Shown one piece after another: positions 19,489 to 30,222 of a stretch of 64,000 nt of DNA (the stretch's first letter is position 1; every line of letters begins with the position of its first letter). The translations under genes were made by a program, and so were the position numbers. The notes below the pieces were generated by a model. The model made no database searches. It was given only the letters and a program-made list of their open reading frames with translations, and was not told where the DNA came from. The DNA lies in NCBI RefSeq assembly GCF_001693755.1, contig NZ_LYST01000055.1, positions 62,001 to 126,000 of the forward strand, in the 5' to 3' direction. The stretch is from Gilliamella sp. wkB171 (GTDB lineage Bacteria; Pseudomonadota; Gammaproteobacteria; Enterobacterales; Orbaceae).

Positions 19489-20631
19489 ATGTACGCATTA
19501 ACAAATTGTCGTATTTATACTGGTTATGAAATTCTTGAAAATCACGCCGTTATTATTGACGGCGATAAGATTAGCAAAGTTTGTAAACAAGAACAATTGC
19601 CAGCTGGCATCACTATTGATGATTTACAAGGTGCCATTGTTGCACCGGGTCTTATTGATATTCAAGTCAATGGTTGTGGTGGAGTGCAGTTTAATGAATC
19701 ACTTGATGCTTTAAGTGTTAAAACACTAGAAGCAATGCAAGCAACAAACCTTGTTCATGGTTGTACCAGTTATTTACCGACTTTAATTACTTCAACAGAT
19801 GAATTTATGATAAAAGCGGTAAATGTTATGCGTGAATATTTAGCCACGCATCCTAACCAAGCTTTGGGATTACATCTTGAAGGACCTTATATCAATCCAG
19901 AAAAGAAAGGTATTCATGATCCTAATATTATTCGTCAACCGTCGCAAAAAATGATTGATTTTCTTTGCGAAAATGCTGATGTGATTAAAATTATTACCCT
20001 TGCACCAGAAAAAGTTGAAAGTCATTTTATTCAACAGTTGGTTAATGCTGGTATTCATGTATCAGTTGGCCATTCTAATGCCCATTATGATGATTGTCGT
20101 CGAGGATTTAATGACGGTATTCGTTTAGGGACGCATCTATTTAATGCTATGCCTTATATTTCTGGGCGAGAACCGGGTGTAGTTGGTGCAATTTATGATG
20201 AGCCAGAGGTTTATGTCGGCATTATTGCTGATGGTCATCATGTGAGCTGGGCTAATATTCGTAATAGCCATAAAATAAAACAAGACCATTTAATTTTAAT
20301 AACTGATGCGATGTTACTTGCTGGTTCAAATTTAACTTCGGGCGTGTTTGCTGGAAAAACTATCTATTATAAAGATGGACGTTGCGTTGATGAAAATGGC
20401 ACATTAGGTGGATCAGCGCTTACCATGATTGAGGCGGTAAAAAACGCAGTTGAATATGTGGGCATTGCATTGGACGAGGCATTAAGAATGGCAACGCTTT
20501 ATCCTGCAAAAGCAATAGGTGTAGATAAACAACTGGGTACGATTAATGCAGGTAAAATAGCCAATCTTGTTGTTTTTAATCGTGACTTTAGAATAATTAA
20601 AACGGTTGTTAATGGGGTGATGACCCGCTAG
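19489..20631 (+). CDS. nagA: N-acetylglucosamine-6-phosphate deacetylase
   Basis: A 380-residue amidohydrolase that removes acetate from GlcNAc-6-phosphate. It has [14 protein letters not shown], the metal-ligand glutamate in HLEGPYI, histidines in [10 protein letters not shown] and GTHLFNAM, and the catalytic aspartate in LITDAM. It follows nagB by 11 bases. Its product is the NagB substrate, while GlcNAc-6-phosphate is the usual NagC inducer. Confidence 0.96.
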   Translation: MYALTNCRIYTGYEILENHAVIIDGDKISKVCKQEQLPAGITIDDLQGAIVAPGLIDIQVNGCGGVQFNESLDALSVKTLEAMQATNLVHGCTSYLPTLITSTDEFMIKAVNVMREYLATHPNQALGLHLEGPYINPEKKGIHDPNIIRQPSQKMIDFLCENADVIKIITLAPEKVESHFIQQLVNAGIHVSVGHSNAHYDDCRRGFNDGIRLGTHLFNAMPYISGREPGVVGAIYDEPEVYVGIIADGHHVSWANIRNSHKIKQDHLILITDAMLLAGSNLTSGVFAGKTIYYKDGRCVDENGTLGGSALTMIEAVKNAVEYVGIALDEALRMATLYPAKAIGVDKQLGTINAGKIANLVVFNRDFRIIKTVVNGVMTR

Positions 20632-20668
20632 AATGTCAGATAACGAATGAAATTATCTGAGTTAATCT

Positions 20669-21898
20669 ATGACATTTAATTATCTAAACTTAGTTGGCAA
20701 CGCTGAGCTAATCAAGCAACTTAATTATGCAATGATTTATCGTTTGATTGTTCAGCAAGCGCCAATTTCTCGAATACAACTTGCGGAAATTAGTCAGCTA
20801 GCCCCTGCCAGTATCACAAAAATCACCCGCCAACTGCTTAAAAATAGATTGATTAAAGAAGTTGATGCACAACAATCAACAGGCGGACGTCCTGCTGTTT
20901 CTATACAAGCTAAGTTTAGTTATTATCAAACTATTGGCGTACAATTAAGTCGTTCACATGTCACTATTGAACTTTATGATTTAGGTGCGCATAGTATAGC
21001 GTTAGAAGTTTATCCGTTAACCGCTTTTACTGAGCAAGAAGTGCAAGACTATCTTGTTGCTTTACTTAAAGAATTTATTCATAAAAATAGTAAAAAAGTG
21101 AAACGTTTGATAGCCATATCGGTTGTACTGCCTGGTTTGATCGACTCCGTACGAGGTATTGTTCGGTACGCTCCGCATATTCAAGTCAAAGAGTGGCATT
21201 TAGGTGAAGTATTACATCGTGAGTTTAATGTCACTATCTTTTTAGGCAATGATATTCAAAGTTTAGCGCTTGCTGAAAGTTATTTTGGTACCACACAAGA
21301 TGTGGATGATTCAATATTGATACGTGTTCATCGAGGAGTTGGATCAGGCGTGATTGTTAATCAACAATTATTAACCAATCACAATCAAAGTGCTTGTGAA
21401 GTGGGTCATATTCAGGTTGATACACTAGGGGAACGTTGTCATTGTGGTAATTTTGGTTGTTTAGAAAATCGAGTTGTAAATAACGCTATAGAGCGCCGAG
21501 CTAAACAGATGATCGAACAAGGATACCCGACTAAATTAACGCTTACTGAGTGTAATATTGCAAATATTTGCAGTTGTGCTAATCAAGGCGATGAACTAGC
21601 TATTAAATTAGTTAAAGACGCAGGTGAAAATTTGGGGCGAGCTGTCGCAATTATGGTAAATATATTTAACCCACAACGTATTGTACTCGCTGGGGAATTA
21701 ACCAAATCACCAGAAATTTTGTTAAATGCTGTAAATAGTGCATTAAATGCTCAGAGTTTAGAGGGATTAAGAAAAAACCTCACCATTAATTGTTCAGCGT
21801 TAAATGATTGTTCAGCTATAGGCGCTTTTGCTCTTATTCAACAAGCATTATTTAATGGTTCGTTATTAATGACATTAGTTGAAGATAGTGAACAATAG
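20669..21898 (+). CDS. nagC: ROK-family repressor NagC
   Basis: A 409-residue regulator with an N-terminal winged helix-turn-helix (about residues 15-75, with ISRIQLAEISQLAPASITKITRQLL) and a ROK sugar-binding domain. The zinc motif CHCGNFGCLE is at about residue 255. NagC and Mlc are close paralogues; being the third gene of nagBAC favours NagC. It should repress nagE and nagBAC until GlcNAc-6-phosphate binds. Confidence 0.9.
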   Translation: MTFNYLNLVGNAELIKQLNYAMIYRLIVQQAPISRIQLAEISQLAPASITKITRQLLKNRLIKEVDAQQSTGGRPAVSIQAKFSYYQTIGVQLSRSHVTIELYDLGAHSIALEVYPLTAFTEQEVQDYLVALLKEFIHKNSKKVKRLIAISVVLPGLIDSVRGIVRYAPHIQVKEWHLGEVLHREFNVTIFLGNDIQSLALAESYFGTTQDVDDSILIRVHRGVGSGVIVNQQLLTNHNQSACEVGHIQVDTLGERCHCGNFGCLENRVVNNAIERRAKQMIEQGYPTKLTLTECNIANICSCANQGDELAIKLVKDAGENLGRAVAIMVNIFNPQRIVLAGELTKSPEILLNAVNSALNAQSLEGLRKNLTINCSALNDCSAIGAFALIQQALFNGSLLMTLVEDSEQ

Positions 21899-21910
21899 TT
21901 TTTGGATGAT

Positions 21911-21940
21911 AAAAAAAAGCCCGATGGTTCGGGCTTTTTT
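21911..21940. terminator. Bidirectional terminator between nagC and asd
   Basis: AGCCCGA and TCGGGCT form a 7-bp stem with a TGGT loop, preceded by eight A and followed by six T. It suits both convergent genes. Confidence 0.93.
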
Positions 21941-21941
21941 A

Positions 21942-23045
21942 TTAGGCTAAAATACGTAACATTCTTCTTAATGGTTCTGCCGCGCCCCATAATAGTTGGT
22001 CGCCAACGGTGAATGCTGATAAATAGTCTTTACCCATATTAAGTTTACGTAAACGTCCAACTGGTGTTGTTAACGTACCAGTAACTGCAGCTGGTGTTAA
22101 TTCTCGCATTGAAATTTCACGATCATTAGGTACCACTTTTACCCAATCATTATGTGCAGCTAATAATTTTTCAATTTCTGGCACGCTGATATCTTTGTTT
22201 AATTTAATTGTGAATGATTGACTGTGGCAACGTAGAGCGCCAATTCGAACACAAAGTCCATCAACAGGGATAATTTTGCTGGTTCCTAAAATCTTATTGG
22301 TTTCAGCTTGGCCTTTCCACTCTTCTTTACTTTGCCCATTATCGAGTGCTTTATCGATCCAAGGAATCAAGCTACCGGCTAAAGGCACACCAAAATTATC
22401 GGTAGGTAAGCTTCCATCACGCATTTTTTGCGTTACTTTACGCTCAATATCTAAAATTGAAGAATGCGGATCTTGCAATTCTTTAGCAACTTCGGCATTT
22501 AGCATTCCCATTTGGGTTAACAGTTCGCGCATATGACGTGCACCACCGCCAGATGCTGCTTGATAAGTTGACACTGATACCCAATCTATCAAGTTTTCAG
22601 CAAATAAACCACCTAAAGACATTAGCATTAAACTAACGGTACAGTTACCACCAACAAAGGTTTTAATACCTTTATCTAAAGCTGCGTGAATATTCGCTTT
22701 GTTAACGGGATCAAGCACAATAACAGCATCATCTTCCATACGTAAAGTTGATGCGGCATCAATCCAGTAGCCTTGCCAGCCCGTCGCGCGTAGTTTTGAA
22801 TAGATTTGGGAAGTGTAATCACCACCTTGGCAGGTGACAATAATGTCTAATGCTTTTAGTGCATCAATATTATCTGCACTTTGTAACGTTCCTGTTTTTC
22901 CACCAAAAGTCGGTGCAGCAGCACCTGCTTGAGAAGTTGAGAAAAAAACAGGGTTGATATAATCAAAATCGTGTTCTTCAACCATACGTTGCATCAGAAC
23001 AGAACCCACCATTCCACGCCATCCGACAAAACCAACATTTTTCAT
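21942..23045 (-). CDS. asd: Aspartate-semialdehyde dehydrogenase
   Basis: A 367-residue enzyme that reduces aspartyl phosphate to the semialdehyde, the branch point for lysine, diaminopimelate, threonine and methionine. The N-terminal [11 protein letters not shown] binds NADP, and the catalytic cysteine is in [24 protein letters not shown] and the C-terminal [10 protein letters not shown] match the proteobacterial Asd type. It is monocistronic and ends at a shared terminator. Confidence 0.97.
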   Translation of the reverse strand: MKNVGFVGWRGMVGSVLMQRMVEEHDFDYINPVFFSTSQAGAAAPTFGGKTGTLQSADNIDALKALDIIVTCQGGDYTSQIYSKLRATGWQGYWIDAASTLRMEDDAVIVLDPVNKANIHAALDKGIKTFVGGNCTVSLMLMSLGGLFAENLIDWVSVSTYQAASGGGARHMRELLTQMGMLNAEVAKELQDPHSSILDIERKVTQKMRDGSLPTDNFGVPLAGSLIPWIDKALDNGQSKEEWKGQAETNKILGTSKIIPVDGLCVRIGALRCHSQSFTIKLNKDISVPEIEKLLAAHNDWVKVVPNDREISMRELTPAAVTGTLTTPVGRLRKLNMGKDYLSAFTVGDQLLWGAAEPLRRMLRILA

Positions 23046-23318
23046 AATTTATTTCCAAAAAGTAGATGTTATATAAATAGTCACTTTTACTATTAAAGCA
23101 AAATATCATCATAAAACAAAGTAAGATAAGAATTATTTTTTTAGATTATTAAAAGATAACAGTGAATTATATAAAACTATGGTTATTTAAATTGCTAGCT
23201 AGTTTTTATTGATGTTTGTTACCTATTCATTTTTTACAATGATAAGTGCGTTTAAGTAACATAATTAATGATAGAGATTGTCATAAATAATATTCACTCT
23301 AATGTTAGCAATTTTTAA

Positions 23319-25400
23319 TTATGGTGTTGGCATGGTTTGCCAAATAAAAAACTCGACTGTATTGAGAAAATTATCCAAAAAATGCCCTTCATATTGATCT
23401 GCAATAACTAACACCTGCTGTTTTTCGCTATGGCTTATCGCATTAAGGCGAGCGATAAATTTAGCACTTTGCCATGGTGCGACACGCTCATCTTTCAAAC
23501 CTAGCGAAATCATAACCGGTGGATACGTAACATTATCTTTTAAGTTTAAATAGGCATCTATTTTAGATAAATCATTTAACTGTTTTGCGTTTAATGGCGA
23601 ACCAAACTCGGCAAAGTTTGCTTTGCCAATGGCGATGTTATCTAATCGGCTCATATTTAACATACCCACATTAATAGATGCCGCAGCAAAAAGTTCAGGA
23701 TGTTTAGCTAATGCCATGCCAATTATAATACCACCCGCACTCTCACCGCTGATAACTAGCTTAGATGGTTGGGTAATATGATGATTAATCAAATATTGTG
23801 CGCATTTTATAAAGTCATCAACTGAGTTTTGTTTATTAGCTAAGCTACCGCCACAATGCCAATTTTTTCCTAATTCTCCACCGCCTCGAACGTGAGCAAT
23901 TGCAATTATTCCACCTCTTTCAAGCCAAATTAAACGTGTCGCATCAAAAAAAGCGAGCTGACTTACACCATATGCACCATAGGTCGTTAACCATGTAGGA
24001 GCAGTACTATCATATTTGATCCCTTTAGGATGAATAATCGTCATGGGAACGAGTGTGCCATCGCTTGATTTTATCCATTGTTGTTCAGCCTCATAGTTGG
24101 CAAACGAAAAAGCACTGGGATTAATCATTTTTGTATCTTGAATTAATCCATTATCAGGATCATAACTAAATATTTTGGGTGGGACAGTCCAATTTTGAGC
24201 AGTAAATAATATTTCTTTGCGATCTGCATTACTAAAAATGGCCGTTACTTCTTCATTATTGGCAAGTGGAATCAATTTAACATGATGAGTGTCAGCAAAA
24301 GGGATAGTTACAAAGTGGGGGATTGTTGACTCATGATAAGCTAAGTAAATAGCATCTTTGCTTGCTGCAAATTGAGTCAAATCTCCATTTTGCCATTCCA
24401 TAATTTTTTCTTCTGGTTGGCTATTCTTATTTAGATTCACGCGAGAAATAGTATAACCAGACAAATTATTATGTTTAGCTAAATATAACCAATCATCTTT
24501 TAGAATAAAATTGGTCACATTTTGTTTTCTATCGATGATTTTTTGCCAATGAGCATTATTTTTTTGAAGATCATCATAAGGTGTTATATACAAATCGATA
24601 CTATAACCCGATATAGAAGGTGAGACCGAAGCAATAGCCCAATTTGACGAAAAGGATAATGAAGTATTTTGATCGGTAAAGGGGTTATAATCGGATATCT
24701 GGCCAGTACCAAATATTAAAACATCATTTTGTCTATTTGCGTTTAAATAGTGACGATAGACCTCTTCTGTGCCGGATTTTTGACTATGATGTTGATATCT
24801 ATCATTTCTTTTATAAAAAAAAGATAAATTATCTTTAGACCAAATGATACTTGGATCTGATATGCCGGTTATATCATCGTTAAGATGTGATTTGGTCTTT
24901 ACATTAATAATTTTTATTGATGATATCTCAGCACCATTTTCATAAATGCTATAAGCAATATATTGACCATCATATGATGGATAGAAGTCATATATGCCAT
25001 AGCCAATAGGAGGATCGATTAATACTTTTTCATTGTTGAAGCGATCTTTAACAAAAAGACGATTATATGGATGATCTGCTGTTTGTTTGAAATAAAAACA
25101 ATTATCACCTACGTGTTGAATATCAGATATTCTAGGTTCAGCGCCAAAATCTGTTAACTCATTAAACCGCTGATTCACTGTTTTTTGCCAAGGTAACGCA
25201 TTTAGTGTTTTGACAGTACGTTCAGATTCAGACAATAACCAATTATTGATTAACTGTGGTTGATTTTCCATCCAACGATATTTATCGTTCGCGTCGATTT
25301 GTTTTAATGTTAATTCATTATTAGTTTTACAACAGCTACAAATACTACTTAATAATAGAATCAATATTATGATAGCTGTTTTATCTTTGAATATAGTCAA
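23319..25400 (-). CDS. Prolyl oligopeptidase family (S9) peptidase, exported
   Basis: A 693-residue serine peptidase with an N-terminal beta-propeller (about residues 70-400) and a C-terminal alpha/beta-hydrolase domain. The nucleophile is in ISGESAGGIIIG (about residue 552), the aspartate in GLKDERVAP and the histidine in YEGHFLDN. The N-terminus has a hydrophobic signal followed by Cys-Ser-Cys-Cys, so it may be a lipoprotein, though the lipobox is imperfect. The likely start is TTG at 25400. It probably digests short peptides in the periplasm. It lies 150 bases after the sugar PTS operon. Confidence 0.87.
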   Translation of the reverse strand: MTIFKDKTAIIILILLLSSICSCCKTNNELTLKQIDANDKYRWMENQPQLINNWLLSESERTVKTLNALPWQKTVNQRFNELTDFGAEPRISDIQHVGDNCFYFKQTADHPYNRLFVKDRFNNEKVLIDPPIGYGIYDFYPSYDGQYIAYSIYENGAEISSIKIINVKTKSHLNDDITGISDPSIIWSKDNLSFFYKRNDRYQHHSQKSGTEEVYRHYLNANRQNDVLIFGTGQISDYNPFTDQNTSLSFSSNWAIASVSPSISGYSIDLYITPYDDLQKNNAHWQKIIDRKQNVTNFILKDDWLYLAKHNNLSGYTISRVNLNKNSQPEEKIMEWQNGDLTQFAASKDAIYLAYHESTIPHFVTIPFADTHHVKLIPLANNEEVTAIFSNADRKEILFTAQNWTVPPKIFSYDPDNGLIQDTKMINPSAFSFANYEAEQQWIKSSDGTLVPMTIIHPKGIKYDSTAPTWLTTYGAYGVSQLAFFDATRLIWLERGGIIAIAHVRGGGELGKNWHCGGSLANKQNSVDDFIKCAQYLINHHITQPSKLVISGESAGGIIIGMALAKHPELFAAASINVGMLNMSRLDNIAIGKANFAEFGSPLNAKQLNDLSKIDAYLNLKDNVTYPPVMISLGLKDERVAPWQSAKFIARLNAISHSEKQQVLVIADQYEGHFLDNFLNTVEFFIWQTMPTP

Positions 25401-25547
25401 ATTTGCCTACCTATTTATTTGATGATCAATGTAAGGCTTTAAATAGAAAGGTATTACTCGTAATGGATAAAAGCAAATATAATTTTATTGTGATTAAAAA
25501 TATATTTGCCTTATTGAAGTTAAATTAATCGTTTTTATTTGACCAGT

Positions 25548-25979
25548 TTAAAACTCTTCATCTTCTATTATTGATGATGTCATCGACACGATATTATAGT
25601 GTTCAATACTTTGTTGAGCTGTTTGCATTAGTTCTGGTAATAAATCATCTAACGCCATTTGCGTTCTTAGCATAAATGTTGCCAATAACATGGGTATATT
25701 CACCCCAGTAACAATTTCGAGATTTGGGTAATTTGCCATTAGTCTGGTTAATGTATTAAAGGGGGTGCCACCTTTTAAATCAACAAAACAAAGCAGAGTT
25801 TGTCCTTCCTGTGTTAGCATTGTCAATGTTTGTTCAATTTGCTGTTGAAAATCATCTAACGATTGCTCCGTTAAAAAAGGGACTGCTTCACATTGTGTTT
25901 GTTTACCACAAATCATTTCAGCACTTTCAATAATGCTGTTTGCCATTGGTCCATGGGTGCTGACTAATACTGCAATCAT
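25548..25979 (-). CDS. gfrA: Mannose-family PTS component IIA
   Basis: A 143-residue EIIA of the mannose family. The phosphorylated histidine is in VLVSTHGPMA (about residue 9), and FVDLKGGTPFN is typical of the fold. The ATG at 25979 is chosen: an AAGGAG precedes it, and the longer frame would run into the upstream gene. It is the last gene of the operon and passes phosphate from HPr to the IIB protein. The gfr name rests on operon content. Confidence 0.85.
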   Translation of the reverse strand: MIAVLVSTHGPMANSIIESAEMICGKQTQCEAVPFLTEQSLDDFQQQIEQTLTMLTQEGQTLLCFVDLKGGTPFNTLTRLMANYPNLEIVTGVNIPMLLATFMLRTQMALDDLLPELMQTAQQSIEHYNIVSMTSSIIEDEEF

Positions 25980-25993
25980 TGGCAATGTTCTCC

Positions 25994-26992
25994 TTAGTAA
26001 TCTAAGCAACGATAATAACGACGAATTGACATTGGATGACGATTTAAGTGTTCGACATAAGCATCAATTCGATTATTGATAGTACGAAAAACAAACGGTG
26101 ATAAGTGTCCACGATATTTTTCAGAGATACCCGGCAATTCATAATCTTTGGTATCAATAATGGTGTAATTTCCACAAATTTGTGGTAAGAATTTAGCGAC
26201 ACGTTCACTTAATGGGCGCTGTGTATCTTCACCAACATAAACAGTAACTGCCGTATCACGGTCGATCACTTCTAATGTACCATGAAAAAATTCAGCTGAT
26301 TCAATGGATTTTGAACGTAACCAATGTTGTTCTTCCCAATAACACATAGCATGAGAATACGTTGCTCCCCATTGATTGCCCGCGCCAACAAAATAGTGCA
26401 TTGTATCGTTATGGTGTTTTTCAGCAACTTCTTGACCAAATTTATCGGCTTTTTTGGCAACAGCAACAATATTTTTAGCAAAGTGTTGATCCATTTGTTG
26501 ATAAAACTCATCATAATCAGGGAACTCACCGGCTAAATACATTAAACGATCTGCTGTCATAAAGAATTTTAATTGTTCATTCATTGGGTAAGTAATAACA
26601 TGGTGTGCCATTTTCCCTAATGGTGTATCAGCTTTATCCATGAAAGCGAATATGGTTGAACCAACTTCTTTTTGAATTTTCTCAATAGCTGCAACGACTT
26701 CTTGTGTGGTACCTGTGACAGATGAAATAATGATTAATGTGTCTTTAGTGATACGTTTGTTTCCTGTTACTAGATATTCAGCCGCATGTTGAACAAAAGT
26801 TTCAATGGCTGTTTTTTCTTTCATATGGACAACTGCTTGCATTGATGATGCATAAGTACCACCAATACCTAACCAACAAACATTGCTGTAACCACGTTTA
26901 TGAATTTTATCAATAAACTCATTAATTTGTGGACGTAATGCTAATGCACCATTCATGCTATTGAGTTCTTTTTGTTCGTCATATTTTCTCAT
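25994..26992 (-). CDS. frlB: SIS-domain deglycase, FrlB-like
   Basis: A 332-residue protein with two SIS domains. It resembles fructoselysine-6-phosphate deglycase FrlB: the glycine-rich GIGGTYASS, the SVTGTTQEVV phosphosugar loop, the catalytic-region SIESAEFFHGTLEV, and the C-terminal HPMSIRRYYRCLDY, which parallels the ERRYYGGLVEY end of E. coli FrlB. It would split fructoselysine-6-phosphate into glucose-6-phosphate and lysine. Its start overlaps the upstream gene by four bases. Confidence 0.82.
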   Translation of the reverse strand: MRKYDEQKELNSMNGALALRPQINEFIDKIHKRGYSNVCWLGIGGTYASSMQAVVHMKEKTAIETFVQHAAEYLVTGNKRITKDTLIIISSVTGTTQEVVAAIEKIQKEVGSTIFAFMDKADTPLGKMAHHVITYPMNEQLKFFMTADRLMYLAGEFPDYDEFYQQMDQHFAKNIVAVAKKADKFGQEVAEKHHNDTMHYFVGAGNQWGATYSHAMCYWEEQHWLRSKSIESAEFFHGTLEVIDRDTAVTVYVGEDTQRPLSERVAKFLPQICGNYTIIDTKDYELPGISEKYRGHLSPFVFRTINNRIDAYVEHLNRHPMSIRRYYRCLDY

Positions 26993-28074
26993 ACTGTAAC
27001 CCTCTTTATTTTAGATTTAGTGATTTCATCAAATTCTGGATATGTTGATTTTTCTAGATTGTGACCTTTTAATTGCGATACTTGATAACTGAGTAAGTGA
27101 ATTGGGATGGTCATAAATAGTGATGATAAAAGTTCATCACAGTCAATATTTAAGCACAAATCGGCTGTTTTCGGTGTTTCGGTATTATGTGCATAAATAG
27201 TTGCAATGTTTTGCACATATTGTTTTAAAAACTGTTTTAACAACTCAGCTCTGTCCATGAGTCGACCTTGTGGCTCAATAAAAACGATATAATCATCGCG
27301 ATGCAAGCCAAGATAGGGTCCATGCATGTACTCTTCTAATTCTTTGCCAAATGCTGTATTGCGTACGGTTTCAGTGAATTTGGTTTCACCTTCGCGTGCA
27401 ATGCCATATGTTGCGCCATAACCAATAAAAATCACACGGTTAGTTTGATTGAATTGATCTTGATGTTTCGCAACCCAAGCTTGTGATTGCAAAATGACTT
27501 GTGGCAGTAATTGAGTTATTTTTTGTATTTGTGCAAAATAACTTTCAAATTGTTGAGCGTTAATACGCCCTAGTTTTTGACTAATAGCTAAAGTAATTAA
27601 CATCAAATCGAGTATGGTTACACTATAACCTGCACTAACATAAGGCATTTCCTCAATTGGCATTCCCATTGATAAAATGTGATTACTCACTTTATACAAT
27701 GGACTGCTTGGATTGCTGGTTAAACTGTAAATGGTTTGATTATTCTCCACAAATTGTTTAACTAAATGAATCGTTGAGTAGCTTTCACCACCTTGCGAAA
27801 TAGCAAAATATAAATTGTTAGGATCGTTATAATATGAATAATTAGCCGCAATAGAAGGATCTTCTATATAAACTGGCACGTTTAATATTTTACTCATAAA
27901 AGGGCGAGCGCTATAGGCCGCATTAGCGCTTGAACCTGTTGCAAAAATAACAATTGCGTTAAGTTGTTTAATCTGGCTTAAATCGATAATATGAGCAAAT
28001 AACGTTTGGTAATTATCGAGTATATGCTGATAATACTCAGGTTCTAAAGCCACATAATCTGCAATACTTTTCAT
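26989..28074 (-). CDS. gfrF: SIS-domain deglycase, glucoselysine-6-phosphate type
   Basis: A 361-residue SIS-domain protein, clearly different from the next gene although both belong to the same superfamily. It shows FATGSSANAA, ISQGGESYST and the EYMHGPYLGLHRDDYIVF active-site segment. In Salmonella the Gfr system has two deglycases, one for glucoselysine and one for fructoselysine; this one fits the glucoselysine type. A role in another amino-sugar pathway cannot be excluded. Confidence 0.75.
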   Translation of the reverse strand: MKSIADYVALEPEYYQHILDNYQTLFAHIIDLSQIKQLNAIVIFATGSSANAAYSARPFMSKILNVPVYIEDPSIAANYSYYNDPNNLYFAISQGGESYSTIHLVKQFVENNQTIYSLTSNPSSPLYKVSNHILSMGMPIEEMPYVSAGYSVTILDLMLITLAISQKLGRINAQQFESYFAQIQKITQLLPQVILQSQAWVAKHQDQFNQTNRVIFIGYGATYGIAREGETKFTETVRNTAFGKELEEYMHGPYLGLHRDDYIVFIEPQGRLMDRAELLKQFLKQYVQNIATIYAHNTETPKTADLCLNIDCDELLSSLFMTIPIHLLSYQVSQLKGHNLEKSTYPEFDEITKSKIKRVTV

Positions 28075-28087
28075 TGTTTTCCTCTCA

Positions 28088-28909
28088 TTAACCTAACAAA
28101 CCGCTCCAGGCTCCAAAAATACCAATTGCCGCAATTAATAATAGAATCCAATGTGCTTTAACTTCTTTTTTAACCAGTACAAAAATAAACAGCGTAAAGA
28201 GCAACGGTAATATTTGTGGCACAATTCCATCAAATATATCTTGCAGTGATGCAGCGTCTGAACCTGAACCAATTTTTAATGGCATATTTAAGGTAACCAT
28301 AGTGGCAACCATCGCCCCGACTACACAAAGCCCTAATACTGAAGCGCCGTAGGATAATTTATCCATCAATCCTGTTTTTTGAACTTTATCGATAAATGAC
28401 GTCCCAATGTTATAGCCTATCAGTAAGCCAAAATAACGTGCCAAAATCGCTGGGACATTAAAAATCAGTAAAAATAGTAGCGGGCCTAAAATATTGCCTT
28501 GCAACGCTAACGAGGTACCAATGCCTGTTGCAATGACACGTAGAGTTCCCCAAAAAAATGAGTCACCCAAACCGCTTAATGGTCCCATTAGGGCAATTTT
28601 AACGTCATTGATTGAGTTTTTATCAAACTCACTGTCTGTAGCATGTTGCTCTTCCATGGCAATACAAATACCCAATGGAAAGGTGATTAACCATGGTGTG
28701 ATATTATAAAATTCAAGGTGTCGTTGATAGGCATCGGTTAATTCTACTTTGTTATTACTGTAGATTTTATCCAAAGCCGGACGCATAGCATAGGCATAGC
28801 CTAAATTCATTTGTCGTTCATAGTTCCATGACCATTCAGCGGTAAAAGAGCGCCAAAAGGTTCTGTTTAACTCTTTATTGGTTACTAATTTAGAATTCTT
28901 CATTTTCAT
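28088..28909 (-). CDS. gfrD: Mannose-family PTS component IID
   Basis: A 273-residue membrane component. The N-terminal WRSFTAEWSWNYERQMNLGYAYAM and ALMGPLSGLGDSFFWGT motifs are diagnostic of mannose-family IID proteins, followed by C-terminal hydrophobic helices. AGGAG lies seven bases before the ATG. It overlaps the IIC gene by 20 bases, and IIC and IID form the transport channel. Confidence 0.92.
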   Translation of the reverse strand: MKMKNSKLVTNKELNRTFWRSFTAEWSWNYERQMNLGYAYAMRPALDKIYSNNKVELTDAYQRHLEFYNITPWLITFPLGICIAMEEQHATDSEFDKNSINDVKIALMGPLSGLGDSFFWGTLRVIATGIGTSLALQGNILGPLLFLLIFNVPAILARYFGLLIGYNIGTSFIDKVQKTGLMDKLSYGASVLGLCVVGAMVATMVTLNMPLKIGSGSDAASLQDIFDGIVPQILPLLFTLFIFVLVKKEVKAHWILLLIAAIGIFGAWSGLLG

Positions 28910-29726
28910 AATCGATCTCCTGTGATGCTAATGCATTACCTGTATTTGTATTGAGCTGTTGGTTACCTTCGTCTATTGCGCCTTTTTTGCCATTAAATGC
29001 AGAATAACCGGTCAAAATTAAGGCAAGACAAGCACCAAAAATAGCTACGCCGGTAACTGGCACTTTCATGTATACCGCTAATGCAAAGCCAAGAACAAAG
29101 AAGGTAGTATTGGTTTTTTTGATCATAATTTTCATTAACATTGCAAAACCAAAAGCTGGTAGTAGCCCTGTGGCAATACCTAAACCATCAATGATAAATT
29201 TAGGTATCATCTCTAATAAGCTGTTAACAGCGGCACTACCAAATAAATAGGAGAATCCGACAACTAAGCCAATTGGCAGATTGATTGAGAAAAATCCACC
29301 TAAGATATTCATTCTATCCATCCCTTTACCATTGCCTTCACTGGCATATTTGTCTGCTTTGTGAACAAAATAAGGAAGAATAAAAAGGAAACAGAGATTT
29401 TTGACTAATAACACCAGTGACGCAATTGGAATACCTAATGTTAAAGCAATTTCAGTACTTTTACCTGCACCAATAGCAAAAGCGGTACCTAAAACACTGC
29501 CTGAAATTATTTCGGGAGGAATCGATCCCCCAATAGAAAACGATCCAACAAAAGCTAACTCTAAGGTTGCACCAATGATAATGCCTTGAGTAATATCACC
29601 CATAACTAAACCTGCTAAAGTACAGGTGACGAGCGGGCGAGATAACATTGATGATCCTAAAAAGTATTCAGCATTTGCTAACATCGCAATTAAAGCTAAT
29701 AGAAGTGCTGTTAATTCGATACTCAT
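28890..29726 (-). CDS. gfrC: Mannose-family PTS component IIC
   Basis: A 278-residue polytopic membrane protein with the repeated glycine-rich segments of IIC-Man (LVMGDITQGIIIGATLELAFVG, GGSIPPEIISGSVLGTAFAI). About six or seven hydrophobic helices are visible, and the charged C-terminal tail is unlikely to be membrane-embedded. It lies 18 bases after the IIB gene. Confidence 0.92.
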   Translation of the reverse strand: MSIELTALLLALIAMLANAEYFLGSSMLSRPLVTCTLAGLVMGDITQGIIIGATLELAFVGSFSIGGSIPPEIISGSVLGTAFAIGAGKSTEIALTLGIPIASLVLLVKNLCFLFILPYFVHKADKYASEGNGKGMDRMNILGGFFSINLPIGLVVGFSYLFGSAAVNSLLEMIPKFIIDGLGIATGLLPAFGFAMLMKIMIKKTNTTFFVLGFALAVYMKVPVTGVAIFGACLALILTGYSAFNGKKGAIDEGNQQLNTNTGNALASQEIDYENEEF

Positions 29727-29743
29727 GTGTTGTATCCTCTAAA

Positions 29744-30211
29744 TTATTTTTCAAATTTTTGCTTTGCTTCACTCGGAACTTGTTGAATGTAAATATCAAT
29801 GCCATCTTGTTTTAGTGCAGTTAATAAATCTGCTTCTTGTTCAGTTAGATTGATAGTTTTAGAATAGCTCTTCGTTCCTTCGCGTGGTTTTGTGCCGCCC
29901 AAATTGAGGCTGGTTATTTTTCCTTGTGTGCCTCTAATTAGCTTTTCAGCATCGGCAACCGATTCAACAACAATCAGCATTTGATATTTATCAGTTACAC
30001 CAGAATTAATTGCCTCAATGCTGTCATCAATGGATTTCATGACTAATTTGCCATGTTCAGGTTTAGCTAATCGAATAGCTGATTTGCGTAGTTCGTCATT
30101 TGCCACCGTATCATTAGCGACCAAAATAGTATTGGCCCCAACGCTATCGAACCATGAAACAACAACTTGACCATGTAATAAACGATGATCAACACGTAAT
30201 AATTTAATCAT
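29744..30211 (-). CDS. gfrB: Mannose-family PTS component IIB
   Basis: A 155-residue cytosolic IIB. The phosphorylated histidine is in the N-terminal RVDHRLLHGQVVVSW. It takes phosphate from IIA and passes it to the sugar during uptake. It is the first structural gene after the two regulator genes and follows them by 11 bases. Confidence 0.93.
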   Translation of the reverse strand: MIKLLRVDHRLLHGQVVVSWFDSVGANTILVANDTVANDELRKSAIRLAKPEHGKLVMKSIDDSIEAINSGVTDKYQMLIVVESVADAEKLIRGTQGKITSLNLGGTKPREGTKSYSKTINLTEQEADLLTALKQDGIDIYIQQVPSEAKQKFEK

Positions 30212-30222
30212 TAATTTTCCTC

